The notes beneath the pieces were generated by a model. That model saw nothing but the letters and a program-made list of their open reading frames with translations. It was not told the origin of the DNA and searched no databases. A DNA stretch of 7,431 nucleotides from an uncultured Lachnospiraceae bacterium (GTDB lineage Bacteria; Bacillota; Clostridia; Lachnospirales; Lachnospiraceae). The stretch covers positions 1-7,431 of the forward strand of contig OMSM01000127.1 in the NCBI GenBank assembly GCA_900313745.1, in the 5' to 3' direction. Numbering within the stretch: the stretch's first letter is position 1; every line of letters begins with the position of its first letter. This document shows positions 6,686-7,431 of this stretch, piece by piece. The translations under genes were made by a program, and so were the position numbers.

Positions 6686-7269
6686 ATCTGCCAAACAAGC
6701 TGACGCTCCTGCGCATTATTCTGGTGCCGGTCTTTCTGGTGTGCATGTACTGGGCTTTCCCGTATCATTTCACGGCGGCGCTGGTAATATTTGCGATCGC
6801 GTCTATCACCGATGCGCTCGACGGCAAGATCGCGCGTTCCCGGAATCTCGTGACGACCTTCGGCAAATTTGCCGATCCCCTCGCGGATAAAATCCTCGTC
6901 CTTGCGGCATTTGCGGCGATGGCGGACATCAGCGCGGGCGGCATGACGGAGACATCGCTCCATGTCAATGGCATCGTTGTGACGATCATCGCGGCGCGGG
7001 AGTTCATGGTGTCCGGTCTGCGGCTCGTGACCGCCGAAAAGGGCGTGGTCGTGGCGGCAGGCATCTGGGGCAAGCTCAAAACCGCGTTCACGATGGTGAC
7101 GCAGGTGGTGATTCTGCTCTGCCTGTGCCTGACGGAATTCGGCATCCCGGCTGTCAACGGGGTGACGGGCTGGTTCTTCTTTGCGCTGGTATGGATTTCC
7201 GTGGCGCTGACCATCATTTCCGGCGCGGTGTATCTCAAGGGGTACTGGAAGTATATTGATATGAAGTGA
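6682..7269 (+). CDS. pgsA: CDP-diacylglycerol-glycerol-3-phosphate 3-phosphatidyltransferase
   Basis: An integral membrane enzyme that makes phosphatidylglycerophosphate from CDP-diacylglycerol and glycerol-3-phosphate, the committed step to phosphatidylglycerol and cardiolipin. It is 195 residues, normal for the family. The complete CDP-alcohol phosphatidyltransferase motif D-x2-DG-x2-AR-x8-G-x3-D-x3-D is present: Asp44, Asp47, Gly48, Ala51, Arg52, Gly61, Asp65 and Asp69. The start MNLPNKLTLLRI is typical of PgsA, and several hydrophobic segments follow (about 8-24, 29-44, 72-86, 94-110, 128-150, 160-186). The ATG overlaps the rimO stop by 4 nt (ATGA) and is preceded by GGAGG at 6670-6674, indicating translational coupling. 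Another CDP-alcohol transferase is possible but less likely given the N-terminus and its place behind rimO. Confidence 0.93.
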   Translation: MNLPNKLTLLRIILVPVFLVCMYWAFPYHFTAALVIFAIASITDALDGKIARSRNLVTTFGKFADPLADKILVLAAFAAMADISAGGMTETSLHVNGIVVTIIAAREFMVSGLRLVTAEKGVVVAAGIWGKLKTAFTMVTQVVILLCLCLTEFGIPAVNGVTGWFFFALVWISVALTIISGAVYLKGYWKYIDMK

Positions 7270-7277
7270 ATACCCCC

Positions 7278-7306
7278 TTGCATTTCCAGCCAGAGTGTGC
7301 TATAAT
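7278..7306 (+). promoter_or_regulatory. Extended -10 promoter for the right-edge gene
   Basis: TTGCAT (7278-7283), a 17-nt spacer, and a perfect TATAAT (7301-7306) preceded by TGC (extended -10). Expected start near 7313, giving a leader of about 48 nt. The -35 box begins only 8 nt after the pgsA stop, and I see no terminator between them, so operon read-through into the next gene is possible. Confidence 0.8.
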
Positions 7307-7322
7307 AAAAGTATCCCATAGC

Positions 7323-7333
7323 CCCGCTGCGGG
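7323..7333 (+). promoter_or_regulatory. Small leader hairpin before the right-edge gene
   Basis: CCCG (7323-7326) pairs with CGGG (7330-7333) around a 3-nt loop, near the start of the predicted transcript. It is short and may have no role. Confidence 0.2.
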
Positions 7334-7360
7334 CAAATTATCACATGGAGGTACATTCCT

Positions 7361-7431
7361 ATGGCAATGTTTGACAAGCTGCTCGCCAACCTGAAGGCAA
7401 GCAGAAAGACGATCGTATTCACCGAGGGCAC
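7361..7431 (+). CDS. pta: Probable phosphate acetyltransferase, first 23 residues only
   Basis: The start of a protein cut by the right edge: MAMFDKLLANLKASRKTIVF followed by TEG. The lysine-rich helix followed by KTIVFTEG resembles the N-terminus of phosphotransacetylase, where this strand-loop begins the acetyl-CoA/phosphate domain; that enzyme interconverts acetyl-CoA and acetyl phosphate. With so few residues, a related phosphate acyl/butyryltransferase is possible. GGAGG at 7347-7351 lies 9 nt before the ATG, and a strong promoter lies just upstream. Confidence 0.6.
   Translation, partial: MAMFDKLLANLKASRKTIVFTEG

Noticed and set aside
5360..6694. A 444-codon minus-strand frame within rimO
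   Set aside because: It mirrors rimO almost exactly in extent and has no recognisable motif or independent context.

Overview
The gene content (acyl-CoA dehydratase activase, LexA-type SOS box before recA, recA-recX-rimO-pgsA cluster, acetate-type phosphotransacetylase) points to an anaerobic, GC-rich Clostridia-type Firmicute of the Lachnospiraceae/Ruminococcaceae kind. This is inferred from motifs and remembered families, not from a database search.

Layout. Positions 1-585 (minus) hold the N-terminus of a large 2-hydroxyacyl-CoA dehydratase activase-type ATPase that runs off the left edge. It diverges from a gene at 812-1681 (plus) for a six-helix rhomboid-like membrane protein that lacks the catalytic residues and ends in a Cys/His cluster. 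The 226-bp gap carries two back-to-back sigma-A-type promoters and two leader hairpins. A divergent diaminopimelate decarboxylase (1757-3022) follows and ends at a strong hairpin terminator. A 530-bp stretch without a convincing protein gene comes next. It contains four stem-loops, the last followed by a T-tract (possible small structured RNA or terminator), then the recA promoter with a LexA box and a leader hairpin. The tightly packed operon recA-recX-rimO-pgsA (3553-7269) follows, with gaps of 3 nt, 1 nt and a 4-nt overlap. A good extended -10 promoter then drives a gene cut by the right edge, probably phosphotransacetylase.

How the genes relate. RecA and RecX form an SOS-controlled recombination pair. 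RimO (ribosomal protein S12 methylthiotransferase) and PgsA (phosphatidylglycerophosphate synthase) are housekeeping genes that appear to be co-transcribed behind them. The other genes are separate units: lysine/peptidoglycan precursor supply, acyl-CoA dehydration, and acetate metabolism.

The most notable signal is a switch in codon preference inside recA, between about 4036 and 4226, in the most conserved part of the gene. Upstream genes and the recA 5' half strongly prefer GAC for Asp; the recA 3' part and rimO prefer GAT. This suggests that the two sides of the window come from different lineages, through natural recombination or an assembly chimera. I see no clearly new multi-gene system, mobile element or CRISPR array here.
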